A DNA stretch of 42,482 bases, taken from the NCBI GenBank assembly GCA_012744445.1, contig JAAYBZ010000180.1, positions 1 through 42,482 of the forward strand, given 5' to 3'. Made by a program: the position numbers and the translations under genes. The stretch is from Myxococcales bacterium. GTDB taxonomy: Bacteria; Myxococcota_A; Polyangia; Polyangiales; Houyiibacteriaceae. The notes under the pieces are model-generated. The model was not told where the DNA came from, searched no databases, and saw only the letters and a list, made by a program, of their open reading frames with translations. Each line of letters opens with the position of its first letter. Position 1 is the stretch's first letter. Of this stretch, positions 19,333 through 30,573 are shown piece after piece.

Positions 19333-21214
19333 CCTCTCCGTCCTTGCCGCCACCCCACGCGCAGAGCTCCCCCCACTCGGCGCGGAAGGATGCATCACAC
19401 GCAGCGAGCACGCCATCGAGCCCCTCGGGCTTTTCGCGAATTTTGTGATGTCCGACACGCCACTCCGCGGAGGATGCACGCGGACCGAGCCAGGCCGCGC
19501 GCAACGCCTCCCCTAGTCGAACGGCCTCGACGAAGGATTCCTTCCCTCGCGGGAGCGGAATTCGCGGGTAGTCCGCCCGGAGGGCCTCTTGAAACCGTGT
19601 CCGATAGGTCGAAGAAGCGAGCGTGGCGAGGACGTACAGGGCGACCTCGTCGGCGCTCGGCAGCGCGCCCGTGCGCTCGGTGATGGCGGCGGAGACGCGC
19701 GGCGAGACGTTGGGGCTTCCGTCGGGCGTATGCGTGGGGAAGGCCCGCGTACGGCAGGACGAGCGATTGCTGAAGTAGCAGTTGTCCGGGATCTCGCGGC
19801 TGACGGCGAAGTGGTTCCACTCCGCCTCGCCGCGGTCCTTCCGCACCGAGAGCAGCGCGAAGGACGAGCGGCGCATCGCCTCCGCGAGGTCGGGGCGCGG
19901 CCTGTGGCAGATCTCGCGGAGGGCGCAGAAGACCCGATCGTCGAAGGGGCGGTAGGCGAGGCGCCGCACGAGGTCGGGATCGTCGAGGCGCAGGGCCGCC
20001 TCCACCGCGCGTCGCGCACGCTCGGGGTCGTAGTGCGCCCTCTCCGCGCGGGCCTTCTCGAGCGCGGGATCCGGCTCGCCGGCCACGAAACGCTGGAGCC
20101 GCTCGCGGAGCGTGGCCTCGTCGGGCGCCACCACCGCGTCGTCGCGGTTGGTCTGCACGCCCTCGCGGTGGAAGGGGAAGATCTCGTCGAGGGAGACCCA
20201 GCCGTCGGGGAAGTCGGCGGCGATGGCGCTGAGGTCGAAGGCGAGGAGCGGTGGCCGCGGCGCGATGCGCCGGGTGATCGGTGTCTTCGCGGCGAGCAGG
20301 TCGAGCTTCTCCTCGCGGCTCCCGAAGAGGCGCGCGTAGCGGAGCCGCCCGGACTCGACGAGCTCGCCGTGGCCTCGCCGCCGCACGGCGAAGGTACAGG
20401 CCACCGAGGGGCGCACGCCGAAGACGTTCTCGTCGCGGACCTCGCCCTTGGAGAGGAGCGCGCTCCCGCCGAGGTCGAAGACCTCCACGTCGGAGAACCA
20501 CCGGAGGAGGGCCGCGCGCACGCCGCGATGCACCGGCCCGTCGAGGTAGGAGCCGTTGGTGACGAGCCCCAGCACGGCCGCGCCCTTCGCGCGCCGGCAG
20601 ATCTCGGCCGACCACCGGAGGAAGCGGACGTAGTCGTCGGAGAGGACGCCCGCCTTCTTCTCACCGAGCGGCTCGCCGCCGGTCGTGCGCCGGAAGTCGT
20701 CGAGGAGCGTGGCCGCGAGCGGCACGTCGGCGTTGGCGCTCTTGCCGGCCCAGGGCGGGTTGCCGAGGACGACGATCGCCTCGGACTCCAGCGGGAGCGC
20801 GAGCGATTCGAGCGTATTCCTCGCCTCGACGTGGAGGCGCGTCCCGCGCGCCGAGGCCAGGCCGTCGAGCGCGATCCGGCAGCTCTCGACGGCTTCTTCG
20901 TCGACGTCGAAACCGACGAGGGCGGCCGGGGCGCCCTTGCGGCCCTCGACGACCGAGAGCGCCGCGGCGAGGAACGCGCCGGTGCCGCAGGCGGGATCGA
21001 CGATCGTGACGCGCGGATCCGCGAGACCGCGGGCGATGCCGAGCTCGGCGCGGAGCAGCTCGTCGGCGCGGCGCGCCACGAAGCGGGCGAGCCTCCCCGG
21101 CGTGTGCACGACGCCGCGCGCGCGCTTGGTCTCCGGCGTGAGCGAGAGCGCGCGATCGCGGACCTCGCTCGTCACCCGGACGGCCCGCTCGGCCTCTGTC
21201 TCCACGAACGTCAC
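19316..21214 (-). CDS. Solitary N6-adenine DNA methyltransferase, type ISP/IIG-like
   Basis: A 632-residue protein with a gamma-class adenine methylase core. It has a motif X-like GVVHTPGRLARFVARR (34-49), motif I DPACGTGAF (73-81) and motif IV NPPW (152-155). The C-terminal half has the hallmarks of the type ISP specificity region: AYRPFDDR (420-427), then ISP-like TYRTRFQEALRADYPRIPLP (536-555). Known ISP enzymes such as LlaGI have nuclease and helicase domains before the methylase; here nothing precedes it, so it should methylate but not cut. The start is GTG, 9 bases after an extended -10. The next gene on the strand is a Ser/Thr kinase overlapping by 17 bases. No restriction gene is adjacent. 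Confidence 0.88.
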   Translation of the reverse strand: MTFVETEAERAVRVTSEVRDRALSLTPETKRARGVVHTPGRLARFVARRADELLRAELGIARGLADPRVTIVDPACGTGAFLAAALSVVEGRKGAPAALVGFDVDEEAVESCRIALDGLASARGTRLHVEARNTLESLALPLESEAIVVLGNPPWAGKSANADVPLAATLLDDFRRTTGGEPLGEKKAGVLSDDYVRFLRWSAEICRRAKGAAVLGLVTNGSYLDGPVHRGVRAALLRWFSDVEVFDLGGSALLSKGEVRDENVFGVRPSVACTFAVRRRGHGELVESGRLRYARLFGSREEKLDLLAAKTPITRRIAPRPPLLAFDLSAIAADFPDGWVSLDEIFPFHREGVQTNRDDAVVAPDEATLRERLQRFVAGEPDPALEKARAERAHYDPERARRAVEAALRLDDPDLVRRLAYRPFDDRVFCALREICHRPRPDLAEAMRRSSFALLSVRKDRGEAEWNHFAVSREIPDNCYFSNRSSCRTRAFPTHTPDGSPNVSPRVSAAITERTGALPSADEVALYVLATLASSTYRTRFQEALRADYPRIPLPRGKESFVEAVRLGEALRAAWLGPRASSAEWRVGHHKIREKPEGLDGVLAACDASFRAEWGELCAWGGGKDGEDERRG

Positions 21215-21222
21215 TGGGCGGG

Positions 21223-21252
21223 GAGGCTACCAGCCTCGTCCGGAGCTGTCCC
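21223..21252 (-). promoter_or_regulatory. Promoter of the methyltransferase-kinase pair with a dyad over the -10
   Basis: Minus strand: GGGACA (21247-21252), 17-base spacer, extended -10 TGG-TAGCCT (21224-21232), then 9 bases to the GTG start. A perfect dyad GAGGCT-ACC-AGCCTC (21223-21237) covers the -10, so a bound regulator would block it. Confidence 0.5.
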
Positions 21253-21265
21253 GTCTCGCGGCGGG

Positions 21266-21274
21266 TGCTAGGGT
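21266..21274 (+). promoter_or_regulatory. Extended -10 (TGCTAGGGT) for the radical SAM gene
   Basis: TGC-TAGGGT with exactly 7 bases to the ATG at 21282. The same nonamer is found at 156-164. The -35 position holds only CTGTCC, which overlaps the divergent -35. Confidence 0.5.
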
Positions 21275-21281
21275 TTGCCGG

Positions 21282-24106
<2,825 letters not shown>

Positions 24107-24110
<4 letters not shown>

Positions 24111-24736
24111 GGCGACTCGACATCCTCCGCTCGTGGGTGCGCGAGGCGACGAGCAAGGTCTACGACCGCACGCTCGCCGCGCTCCCGCTCGACTCGCTGA
24201 GGGAGCTCGTCGACGACCTCAAGCACCGCCGCGTCCGCATCCCCGAGGCCGCCCTCACGCGCGCCATCGCCCACGCCGCGATGGTCGAGGAGGCACAGGT
24301 CCACGCGCGCGACGGCGCGCTCTACGTCGACGCGCGCTTCCGAGGAGACCGCCCGCCCTTCGAGGCCATCGTCCGGCCCGTGGCCGGCGCCTTCGCCCCG
24401 CGCGGCGCCAAGGAGCTCGTCTTCCACCTCGATCCGCCCGAGGCCGCGGCGCACCCCATGGCCGCCGAGGTCTTGAGCTGCCTCGCCGGCGTGATCGCGC
24501 ACCACCTCTGGGCGCCCGCGGGCCTGCGTGCCGAGGCCGATCCGGGTGGCGCCTTCGTCGAGCGCGATCATGGCGCGGCCTTCCGCGTCGATCTCCGCAC
24601 CGTGCCCTCGGTCCGCGCGCTGCTCGAGGGCCCCGCCGGGGCCGTGATCACCGAGGCGCTCGTCCCGCGCGAGCTCGTGGCCTCCGAAGGCGCGCTCAAG
24701 ATCGAGCTCGCGATGCCGGCGCTCTTCGGGCCCTGA
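24107..24736 (+). CDS. Hypothetical protein coupled to the radical SAM gene
   Basis: A 209-residue protein of unknown family, starting in an ATGA overlap with the radical SAM stop. The N-terminal half is helical (DILRSWVREATSKVYDRTLAAL); the middle has a beta-rich segment (ALYVDARFRGDRPPFEAIVRPV) like a small lipid- or sterol-binding fold. There is no signal peptide or transmembrane helix. Its tight coupling suggests it helps the radical SAM protein, for example as substrate carrier or membrane link, but there is no direct evidence. Confidence 0.7.
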
Positions 24737-24743
24737 GGCCCCG

Positions 24744-24772
24744 TTGAACCGGCCCAGGGGCTCACGTACGCT
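24744..24772 (+). promoter_or_regulatory. Leaderless-type promoter of lemA-M48
   Basis: TTGAAC (24744-24749), 17-base spacer, TACGCT (24767-24772), then 9 bases to the ATG at 24782. This is the most complete -35/-10 pair in the window with ideal spacing. Confidence 0.55.
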
Positions 24773-24781
24773 CCCGGCATC

Positions 24782-25372
24782 ATGACCGGACTCATCGTCG
24801 CCGCCGTCGTCGTCGCGATCCTCGTCTTCTGGGTGATCGGCATCTACAACGGCCTCGTCAACCTCCGAAACCGCTTCAAGAACGCCTTCGCGCAGATCGA
24901 CGTCCAGCTGAAGCGTCGGTACGACCTCATCCCCAACCTGGTCGAGACGGCGAAGGCCTACCTCGCGCACGAGCGCGAGACCCTCGAGGCCGTGGTCAAG
25001 GCCCGCAACATCGCGGTCGCCGCGGCGAGCACCGCGGCCGCCGATCCCGCCGATCCCAACGCGATGCGCAGCCTGGTCAGCGCCGAAGCCGGTCTCGGCG
25101 GCGCGCTCTCCCGGCTCCTCGCCGTCTCCGAGCGCTACCCGGATCTCAAGGCCAACCAGAACATGATGCAGCTCACGGAGGAGCTCACCTCCACCGAGAA
25201 CAAGATCGCCTTCGCGCGGCAGGCCTACAACGACGCGGTGATGGCCTACAACACCAAGCGCGAGGTCTTCCCCAACGTGATCTTCGCGGGCGCCTTCGGC
25301 TTCCAGCCCGCCGAGCTCTTCAAGATCGAAGACCCCACCGAGCGTAACGCGCCCAAAGTCAGCTTCGCCTGA
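24782..25372 (+). CDS. lemA: LemA family membrane protein
   Basis: A 196-residue protein with an N-terminal transmembrane helix (residues 4-22), then the LemA coiled-helical domain: YNGLVNLRNRFKNAFAQIDVQLKRRYDLIPNLVETAKAYLAHE, followed by ENKIAFARQAYNDAVMAYN and a conserved FP..IFAGAFGF segment. LemA proteins are helical bundles outside or along the inner membrane, often next to M48 proteases as here. The function is not settled; a link to envelope quality control is likely from context. The gene after it begins 5 bases downstream. Confidence 0.93.
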   Translation: MTGLIVAAVVVAILVFWVIGIYNGLVNLRNRFKNAFAQIDVQLKRRYDLIPNLVETAKAYLAHERETLEAVVKARNIAVAAASTAAADPADPNAMRSLVSAEAGLGGALSRLLAVSERYPDLKANQNMMQLTEELTSTENKIAFARQAYNDAVMAYNTKREVFPNVIFAGAFGFQPAELFKIEDPTERNAPKVSFA

Positions 25373-25377
25373 CGCGC

Positions 25378-27363
25378 ATGGACTTCTTCGCCGCGCAAGA
25401 CCAGGCCCGCGCGCGCACGCGCCGGCTCGTCTTCCTCTTCACGCTCGCCGTCCTCGCGATCATCGCCTCGACGAGCGCGGCCGTCTTCCTGATCCTCGAG
25501 TTCGATCGCTTCGCCGCCGAGGGGCCCACGGTGGACGCCGCGCTCTCGACCGTGGTCGCCGAGCACCTCGACGTCTTCGCGCTCATCGCGGTCGTCACGC
25601 TCGCCATGGTGAGCCTGGCGGCGCTCTACAAATGGCTCCAGGTGCGCGCCGGCGGCCACGCGGTGGCGGAGATGCTCGGCGGCGTCCGCGTCGATCCGAG
25701 CACCACCGATCCCTTCGAGCGGAGGCTCGTGAACGTGGTCGAGGAGATGGCCATCGCCTCGGGGATCCCCATCCCCGAGGTCTACGTCCTCCCCCACGAG
25801 CCGGCGATCAACGCCTTCGCGGCCGGCCTCACCACGAGCGACGCCGTGATCGCCGTCACGCGCGGCTGCCTCGAGAAGCTCAGCCGCGACGAGCTCCAGG
25901 GCGTGGTCGCCCACGAATTCGGCCACGTGCTCAACGGCGACATGCGCCTGAACGTGCAGCTCATCGCCCTGCTCCACGGGATCCTCTTCATCGCGATCCT
26001 CGGGCGCGTGGTCCTGCGCATGGTCGTCCACTCCGGGGGCCGCGCGCGGCGGAGCGACAAGAACGGCGGCGGGCTCGTCCTCCTCGTGGCCGCCGGCGTC
26101 CTGCTCGTAGTCATGGGCTACGCCGGCTATTTCTTCGGGCGGCTCATCCAGGCCGCGGTCTCGCGCCAGCGCGAATACCTCGCCGACGCCTCGGCCGTGC
26201 AGTTCACGCGCAACCCGGCCGGCATCGCCGGCGCGCTCAAGAAGATCGGCGGCTACTCCTTCGGCTCGAAGATGGTGAGCCCGCAGTCCTCCGAGGTGAG
26301 CCACGCGCTCTTCGCGCAGGGCTTCCGCTCGGGCCTCGTCGGGCTCCTCGCCACGCACCCGCCGCTCGAGGCGCGCATCCGCGCGATCGATCCCACCTGG
26401 GAGGGCGCCTACCTCGAAGCGCCCGAGCACGAGGTCGCCTTGCGTGAAGCGCGCGCCACCGAGGCCCGTCACGCGGGCGTGGTCTCGCAGCTCGCGGCGT
26501 CGGGCGCCGCGCCCTCCGCGGCATCGGTCGCCGCGGCGTCGAGCGGCGCCGCGGCCTTCTCGCCCGAGCGCGCCATGGCCGAGGTCGGGAACCTCACCGA
26601 GGATCACGTCCACCGCGCCCAGGAGCTCCGCGCCGCCATCCCCGAGGTCCTCCTCGAGGCCGCCCATGACGCGCACAAGGCGCCCGCGCTCGTCTACGGG
26701 CTCCTCCTCGCGCGCGACGACGCCCGCACGCGCGACGGTCAGCTCGCCCTCCTCGCGCGCGATCCCACCTTCACCGGCGCGGCCATCGTGCGCGCGCTCG
26801 TCCCCGCGCTCGCGCAGCTCCACGAAGGGCACCGCCTGCCGCTCGTCCAGATCGCCCTCCCCTCGCTCCACGCGCTGAAGGGCGGCGAGCTCGACGCCTT
26901 CTTCCGCCGCGTCCACGAGCTCGTCCACTTCGACGGCCACGTCGACGCCTTCGAGTTCGCCTTGCAGAAGCTCCTCGTGCACCACCTCCGCCTCGCGGCC
27001 GATCCCACGCGCGCGGCGGTGCGGCGCGCCACGCTCGCCGAGGTCACCGAGCGCATCGCGGCCCTCCTCTCCTTCCTCGCGCATCGCGTCGGCGGGCCAG
27101 AGGGCGCGGACCACGCCTTCGCGGCCGGCGCCTCGCGGCTCCCCACCATTGCCGATCGGCTCCGGCTCCTCCCACCCAAGGAAGGCTACGACGCCATCCA
27201 CGACGCCCTCGAGGTGCTCGAGCACGCGCCCCTCGAGGTGCGCCGGCTGGCGCTCGACGCGGCGGCCCACGTCGTGGGCGCGGGCCACGCCCAGAGCGTC
27301 GAGGAGATCGACCTCCTCCGCGTCGTCGCCTCGGTGCTCGACTGCCCAATGCCGCTCCTCTGA
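25378..27363 (+). CDS. M48 family membrane metalloprotease with TerB-like C-terminal extension
   Basis: A 661-residue HtpX-like protease. Helices at about 16-40 and 64-84 come first, then the zinc motif HEFGH (179-183), two more hydrophobic helices (about 190-212 and 231-256) and the third ligand Glu in SRQREYLADASAVQF (Glu266). HtpX cleaves misfolded membrane proteins. This protein is over twice the usual length. After an Ala-rich linker (about 360-400) there is a helical region of some 240 residues, including VHFDGHVDAFEFALQKLLVHH and a final EEIDLLRVVASVLDCPMP. That resembles TerB/DjlA-type helical domains. It is co-transcribed with lemA; its stop is 13 bases from the convergent glpD stop. 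Confidence 0.88.
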   Translation: MDFFAAQDQARARTRRLVFLFTLAVLAIIASTSAAVFLILEFDRFAAEGPTVDAALSTVVAEHLDVFALIAVVTLAMVSLAALYKWLQVRAGGHAVAEMLGGVRVDPSTTDPFERRLVNVVEEMAIASGIPIPEVYVLPHEPAINAFAAGLTTSDAVIAVTRGCLEKLSRDELQGVVAHEFGHVLNGDMRLNVQLIALLHGILFIAILGRVVLRMVVHSGGRARRSDKNGGGLVLLVAAGVLLVVMGYAGYFFGRLIQAAVSRQREYLADASAVQFTRNPAGIAGALKKIGGYSFGSKMVSPQSSEVSHALFAQGFRSGLVGLLATHPPLEARIRAIDPTWEGAYLEAPEHEVALREARATEARHAGVVSQLAASGAAPSAASVAAASSGAAAFSPERAMAEVGNLTEDHVHRAQELRAAIPEVLLEAAHDAHKAPALVYGLLLARDDARTRDGQLALLARDPTFTGAAIVRALVPALAQLHEGHRLPLVQIALPSLHALKGGELDAFFRRVHELVHFDGHVDAFEFALQKLLVHHLRLAADPTRAAVRRATLAEVTERIAALLSFLAHRVGGPEGADHAFAAGASRLPTIADRLRLLPPKEGYDAIHDALEVLEHAPLEVRRLALDAAAHVVGAGHAQSVEEIDLLRVVASVLDCPMPLL

Positions 27364-27376
27364 GGAGCGTGGCCGC

Positions 27377-29053
27377 TCAGATGCCGAGCCCCGCGCGGAA
27401 CCGCCGCGAGCGCTCGACCTCGGCGACGTACTCGGCGATGGAGCGCTCGCGCTCCTCGGGCGTCCAGCGGAGGAGCTCGGCCATGCGATCGGCCACGGCC
27501 GGCACCGCGGAGAGCCCCTGGTCGACGTCGCGGAAATAGAGCTGCGTGCGGCGGATCATCACGTCGCTCACCGAGGCGGCCAGCTCGCGGTGCACGGCCC
27601 AGTCGACCTGGGCGAGGATCTCGGGGCGCCCCTCGACGAGCGGCGTCGCGAGGCTGGGATCGGCGGCGCAGAGGCCGGCCACCTGGATGGCGACCATGCC
27701 GTAGACCGAGGTGAGGTGCGCGGCGATCTTCTCGTCGATCGCGGCGCCGCCCGTCTCCCGGACGCGCGCGACGACCTTGGTGGGATCGTCGTTCTCCGGC
27801 CAGCCGAGCGCGCCCGGCAGCGGCACGCGATCGCTGCGGCTCTCGGCGAGCTCGCGCGGCGCGGCGTCGGCGAGACGGAGGAGGCGCACGACGGTGTCGA
27901 CGACCTCGGCCGACATGCGGCGGAAGGTGGTGAGCTTGCCGCCGGCGATGGTGATGAGGCCGTCCTCGCCGACGAGGATCTGGTGCTCTCGGCTGACCTT
28001 GGACTCGGAGACGCCCTCCCGATCGCCCTCGGGCGCGATGAGCGGCCGGAGCCCGGCCCAGGTGGCGATGACGTCCGAGGCCGTGAGCGGGTGCTCGGGG
28101 AAGTACGCCGCCGCCGCCTCGAGGAGGTAGCGCACGTCGTCGGCCGTGGCGTAGAGGTCGTCGAGGTCGCCGTCGAAGTCCGTATCCGTCGTGCCGATGT
28201 AGCTGCGATCGCCCCAGGGGATCGCGAAGAGCACGCGGTCGTCCTTGGGGTGGAAGCACACGACGGCGTTGTGGATGGGGAGCTTGTCGTGCTCGACGAC
28301 GATGTGGACGCCCTTGGTCACGCGGAGGATCGGCGACGCGTCGCCCCGGCTGAGCCGGCGCGTGAGGTCGGTCCACGGGCCCGTGGCGTTGACCACCACC
28401 TTGGCGCGGACGGTCTTCTCCTGACCGTTGCGGCTCGAACGGATCTTGGCGCCGACGACGCGGCCGTTCTCCTCGATGAACGACTCGACCTTCGCGTGCG
28501 TGACCACGGTCGCGCCCGCGTGCGTCGCGTCGAGGGCCACCTCGAGCGTGAGGCGCGCGTCGTCGGTGGCGCAGTCGAAGTAGAGCGGCGCGCCGCGGAG
28601 CCCCTCTTGCTTCACGGCGGGCTCGAGCTCGGCCACCTCGCCCGGCGAGAGGCTCTTGTGGATCTTGGGCGAGCGGAAGAGCGAGAGGCCGTCGTAGAGC
28701 CACATGCCCGCGCGGATCACGCCGAGCTTCTTGCGGCTCCCCTTGTAGACGGGGAAGAGGAAGCCGAGCGGATGCACGAGGTGCGGCGCGAGATCGAGGA
28801 GCACGCGCCGCTCGCTCACGGCCTCGAAGACGAGGCTGAACTCGTAGCTCTCGAGGTAGCGGAGCCCACCGTGGATGAGCTTGCTCGAGCGGCTGCTGGT
28901 GCCGGACGCGAGGTCGTCCTTCTCCACGAGCGCGACCGAGAGCCCGCGCCGCGCGGCGTCTCGCGCGATCCCCGCGCCGTTGATGCCTCCCCCGACGATC
29001 AGCACATCGACCTCGCCCCCGAGGCGAGCCCACATTTCTTCACGAGACGGCAT
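27377..29053 (-). CDS. glpD: Aerobic glycerol-3-phosphate dehydrogenase
   Basis: FAD-dependent membrane-associated enzyme that oxidises glycerol-3-phosphate to dihydroxyacetone phosphate, passing electrons to quinone. The 558-residue product has the FAD site VDVLIVGGGINGAGIARDAA (from residue 15) and the family signatures SSRSSKLIHGGLRYLE, VVNATGPWTD and ITIAGGKLTTFR. The C-terminal DAO_C domain is present. AAGGAG six bases before the ATG is an ideal ribosome site. The gene follows cysC by 21 bases on the same strand, so they are probably co-transcribed. No glpF, glpK or glpR is seen here. Confidence 0.95.
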   Translation of the reverse strand: MPSREEMWARLGGEVDVLIVGGGINGAGIARDAARRGLSVALVEKDDLASGTSSRSSKLIHGGLRYLESYEFSLVFEAVSERRVLLDLAPHLVHPLGFLFPVYKGSRKKLGVIRAGMWLYDGLSLFRSPKIHKSLSPGEVAELEPAVKQEGLRGAPLYFDCATDDARLTLEVALDATHAGATVVTHAKVESFIEENGRVVGAKIRSSRNGQEKTVRAKVVVNATGPWTDLTRRLSRGDASPILRVTKGVHIVVEHDKLPIHNAVVCFHPKDDRVLFAIPWGDRSYIGTTDTDFDGDLDDLYATADDVRYLLEAAAAYFPEHPLTASDVIATWAGLRPLIAPEGDREGVSESKVSREHQILVGEDGLITIAGGKLTTFRRMSAEVVDTVVRLLRLADAAPRELAESRSDRVPLPGALGWPENDDPTKVVARVRETGGAAIDEKIAAHLTSVYGMVAIQVAGLCAADPSLATPLVEGRPEILAQVDWAVHRELAASVSDVMIRRTQLYFRDVDQGLSAVPAVADRMAELLRWTPEERERSIAEYVAEVERSRRFRAGLGI

Positions 29054-29074
29054 CGTCGACTCCTTGGAGCGGAA

Positions 29075-29698
29075 TTACGGACGCGGAGCGCGCGGAAGAT
29101 CCCCGCGCGACTCGAGGTATTCGAGGATGAGCTGGGCGCACGCCTCCACGTCGTGCTCGCTCGTGTCGACGCGGAGCTCGGGCGAGAGCGGCGGCTCGTA
29201 GGGCGCCTGCAGGCCCGTCATATTCTGGATCTCACCGGCGCGCGCCTTCTTGTAGAGGCCCTTGGGATCGCGCGCCTCGCAGACCTCGAGCGGCGTGTCG
29301 ACGAAGACCTCGACGAAGCGCCCCTCCGGGAGGATGGCCCGCGCCATGTCGCGGTCCTCGCGGTACGGCGAGACGAAGGCGGTGAGCACGATGGCGCCGG
29401 CGTCGACGAAGAGCTTGGCCACCTCGCCGATGCGGCGGATGTTCTCCTTGCGGTCTTCGGGCGAGAAGCCGAGGTCGCGGTTGAGGCCGTGGCGCACGTT
29501 GTCGCCGTCGAGCACGTAGGCGAAGACGCCGCGCTCGATGAGGCGCTTCTCCACGCGATGCGCCACGGTGCTCTTGCCGGAGCCGCTGAGCCCCGTCATC
29601 CAGATCACCACGCCTCGGTGGCCGTGGGCACGGGTGCGTTCCTCGCGGTCGACCTCGCCGACGTGCCAGGTGAGGTTCGTGGCCTTGGGGCTCGTCAT
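29075..29698 (-). CDS. cysC: Adenylylsulfate (APS) kinase
   Basis: Phosphorylates APS to PAPS. The 207-residue product contains the P-loop TGLSGSGKS (35-43), [20 protein letters not shown], the lid segment [13 protein letters not shown] and [26 protein letters not shown]. All family-defining residues are present, with the usual length. No cysD, cysN or reductase is nearby, and it shares a transcript with glpD, so the PAPS may serve sulfation rather than assimilation, though this is inference. A promoter-like TTGCCC-16-TATCCT ends 9 bases before the ATG. Confidence 0.95.
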   Translation of the reverse strand: MTSPKATNLTWHVGEVDREERTRAHGHRGVVIWMTGLSGSGKSTVAHRVEKRLIERGVFAYVLDGDNVRHGLNRDLGFSPEDRKENIRRIGEVAKLFVDAGAIVLTAFVSPYREDRDMARAILPEGRFVEVFVDTPLEVCEARDPKGLYKKARAGEIQNMTGLQAPYEPPLSPELRVDTSEHDVEACAQLILEYLESRGDLPRAPRP

Positions 29699-29707
29699 CG
29701 GGCGCTC

Positions 29708-29735
29708 AGGATAGCGCCCGGGGCAGGCCGGGCAA
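29708..29735 (-). promoter_or_regulatory. Leaderless-type promoter of cysC-glpD
   Basis: Minus strand: TTGCCC (29730-29735), 16-base spacer, TATCCT (29708-29713), 9 bases to the ATG. A small hairpin, GCCCGG and CCGGGC with a 6-base loop (29716-29733), lies in the spacer and might end the upstream trmO transcript. Confidence 0.4.
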
Positions 29736-29760
29736 CGCAGCGCCCGGGATTCCTCCGCGC

Positions 29761-30546
29761 TCAACCCGCGGACTCGGCGTAGAGCGCCTCGAGCGCGCGG
29801 TGCGTCTCGAGCTCGGGGCGCTTGCGCAGCTCCTTTCCGCGATAGCCGGTGCGGAGGGCGCGGACCTCGACGTCTTCGCCGTCGATCGTGAAGTCCACGC
29901 GGAGGTCCCCGAGGCCGAGCCGGTATCCCTCGGGCGTCTTCTTGATGCGTCGATAGGCGTGGGGCGTAGGGCCGATGGAGAGGCGCTCCTCGATGGCGGC
30001 GCGCGTCTTCGCGGCGTCGTCGCCGAGGAGGGCGAGGCCGCGCTCGGCGAGCTCGGCGAAACGCACACGGTAGCGCGGCCCGGGATCCTCGGGGCGCGAC
30101 GCCTCGGCCTCGAGCCAGCCCTCCCCGGCGGCCGGGATGGCGTCCGCCCAGGCGATGTACGGCTTGATGTCGTAGATGGGCGAGCCGTCGAGGATGTCGA
30201 GCTCGGCCACGCGCACGCGGAGCCCCTCGACGCCGAGGACGCGCACCACGCTGAGGCCGAGCGGATTGGGTCGATACGGCGAGCGCGTGGCGAAGACGCC
30301 GCGCTTCACCCGGCTCCGGGGCGGCGTGACCTTGGGCCGCCAGGTCTGGTTCAGGTGGAAGCCGAAGATCACCCAGATGTGGGTGAAGGCGTCGAGGTCG
30401 GAGAGCGCGTCCTCGAAGCCGCGCCCCGGCTCGAGCACGAGCGCGCCCTCCACGCCCGTCGCCACCCGCCCCTGCCTCGGCGCGTCGGCGCGGACGCGGT
30501 GCGGGCTCTCGACGTAGCCGATGGGATGGAGGACGAGCGGATCCAC
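29761..30546 (-). CDS. trmO: tRNA (N6-threonylcarbamoyladenosine37-N6)-methyltransferase TrmO
   Basis: SAM-dependent enzyme of the TsaA/TrmO beta-barrel class that adds a methyl to t6A37 of tRNA. The 261-residue product starts with GTG and has [43 protein letters not shown] and [17 protein letters not shown], the core family motifs. The C-terminal half (from about 165: [21 protein letters not shown]) matches the substrate-recognition region of bacterial TrmO. It lies 27 bases after the hydrolase gene on the same strand. No ribosome site is obvious. Confidence 0.93.
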   Translation of the reverse strand: MDPLVLHPIGYVESPHRVRADAPRQGRVATGVEGALVLEPGRGFEDALSDLDAFTHIWVIFGFHLNQTWRPKVTPPRSRVKRGVFATRSPYRPNPLGLSVVRVLGVEGLRVRVAELDILDGSPIYDIKPYIAWADAIPAAGEGWLEAEASRPEDPGPRYRVRFAELAERGLALLGDDAAKTRAAIEERLSIGPTPHAYRRIKKTPEGYRLGLGDLRVDFTIDGEDVEVRALRTGYRGKELRKRPELETHRALEALYAESAG

Positions 30547-30573
30547 GCCCGAGTCGTAGCCGAAACCGCGCGC

